From Lichenicoccus sp964247695 (GTDB lineage: Bacteria > Pseudomonadota > Alphaproteobacteria > Acetobacterales > Acetobacteraceae), in NCBI GenBank assembly GCA_964247695.1, contig CAXTVI010000011.1:1-64000 (forward strand): DNA of 64,000 nt, given 5' to 3'. A program made the translations under genes and the position numbers. Positions 63,500 through 64,000 of this stretch are shown here, piece by piece. Every line of letters starts with the position of its first letter. The stretch's first letter is position 1. Below the pieces are notes generated by a model. That model ran no database searches, was not told the origin of the DNA, and saw nothing but the letters and a program-made list of their open reading frames with translations.

Positions 63500-64000
63500 A
63501 TGGGAACCAGCAAATGGTGGCCGGCTATCGGTGCGGCGGCCATGCTCATGTCAGCTTCAGGCGTGTCGCAGGCCACCGAGAACGGCCAGACGCATGTTGA
63601 CCTGGCCTTCATCGATCAGCTCGCAGGATATCCGCTGCCATCCGGGTTCTATGTTCGCGATGACGTGAACTACATCTATTCTGACCAGCTCAATGACAGG
63701 AACGGCAACCCGACATCGGTGAATGCCGGCATCCTCGGCAAATATCCCTTGAAATACTACCAGAGCACGACAGCGGACGTGCTGACCGCCCTCTATGTGC
63801 CGCCGCTCAGGATCCCTTTCATCGATGCAAGCGTAGGAACAGGTTTCTACCTGCCCTATGCGTGGTCCCGGGCCGAGGGCCAGGACACGATCTTCGGCCA
63901 GACCTCGGGCAGCGGCGAGACCCGTCGTGGCTTTGCCGACATGACCGTCGTGCCGGTCTTCCTGCAATGGGCGATCCCGCGCGCCGACCTCTACGTCACG
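63500..64000 (+). CDS. SphA/MetA-pathway-type outer-membrane protein, N-terminal part
   Basis: 167 residues are visible and the frame is open at the window edge. A signal peptide (WWPAIGAAAMLMSASGVSQA) is followed by THVDLAFIDQLAGYPLPSGF, YVRDDVNYIYSDQLNDRNGN and aromatic-rich beta-strand sequence, as in the family annotated 'MetA pathway of phenol degradation' (SphA-like). Members are outer-membrane barrels often near hydrophobic-substrate catabolic genes, consistent with the neighbouring operons. AGGGGAA lies about 10 bases before the ATG at 63500; an ATG at 63452 is in frame but lacks a signal-like start. Confidence 0.8.
   Translation, partial: MGTSKWWPAIGAAAMLMSASGVSQATENGQTHVDLAFIDQLAGYPLPSGFYVRDDVNYIYSDQLNDRNGNPTSVNAGILGKYPLKYYQSTTADVLTALYVPPLRIPFIDASVGTGFYLPYAWSRAEGQDTIFGQTSGSGETRRGFADMTVVPVFLQWAIPRADLYVT

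Overview
The window is a high-GC (about 70% by eye) chromosomal stretch of a Gram-negative alphaproteobacterium. The conserved rplKAJL-rpoB block, an OprB-type porin, an RND efflux operon, an MCE/Mla-type transporter and a methylcitrate operon fit Acetobacteraceae/Rhodospirillales best; this placement is inference. A run of exactly 100 N (4587-4686) marks a scaffold gap, so the sequences on its two sides need not be neighbours in the genome.

Layout. 1-4.45 kb (minus strand): rplK, rplA, rplJ, rplL and the N-terminal part of rpoB, with an L10-leader region and a hairpin before rpoB. 4.7-14 kb: a PadR regulator with an ACAT/ATGT dyad over its own start, then on the minus strand a small membrane protein, an OmpR-type response regulator, a histidine kinase and a three-gene RND efflux operon. 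14.2-20.2 kb: a five-gene overlapping operon with a dCache/GAF sensor ending in a degenerate class III cyclase domain, an MlaE permease, an MlaF-like subunit that has lost its ATPase motifs, an MlaD/MCE protein and a TPR-type lipoprotein. This is the most unusual system in the window. 20.4-24.7 kb: a small unknown protein, an OprB porin and an M3 peptidase. 24.7-29.5 kb: a GbpR-like LysR regulator divergent from araFGH. 29.6-33.6 kb: an ExeA-like protein without Walker A, an OmpA-type lipoprotein, a Sel1-repeat protein and ornithine aminotransferase. 33.8-34.7 kb: a decayed IS1595-type transposase and a small gene.

34.8-43.3 kb is mixed housekeeping and unknown genes: SRPBCC protein, DOPA-dioxygenase-like protein overlapping purB, a membrane-anchored Mrr-type nuclease, dienelactone hydrolase, DUF2501, DUF1127 and nagBA. 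A degraded chemoreceptor tail follows. 44.2-47.8 kb is prpDCB (methylcitrate cycle). 48.8-56.6 kb is a packed minus-strand operon: acyl-CoA ligase, thioesterase, two acyl-CoA dehydrogenases, SDR, alpha/beta hydrolase and a Baeyer-Villiger monooxygenase. 56.8-61.9 kb is a second operon: acyl-CoA dehydrogenase, APH-type kinase, SDR and a FadJ-like fusion, divergent from a protein made of two TetR units in tandem. The window ends inside a SphA/MetA-type outer-membrane protein gene.

The 44-62 kb genes read as one catabolic programme. An alcohol or ketone could be converted by SDR and BVMO to an ester or lactone, opened by the hydrolase, activated by the CoA ligase, and degraded by beta-oxidation. 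The APH kinase plus acyl-CoA dehydrogenase recalls the LvaA/LvaC and ACAD10/11 logic for 4-hydroxyacyl-CoAs, and propionyl-CoA would drain through prpDCB. The substrate cannot be named from sequence.
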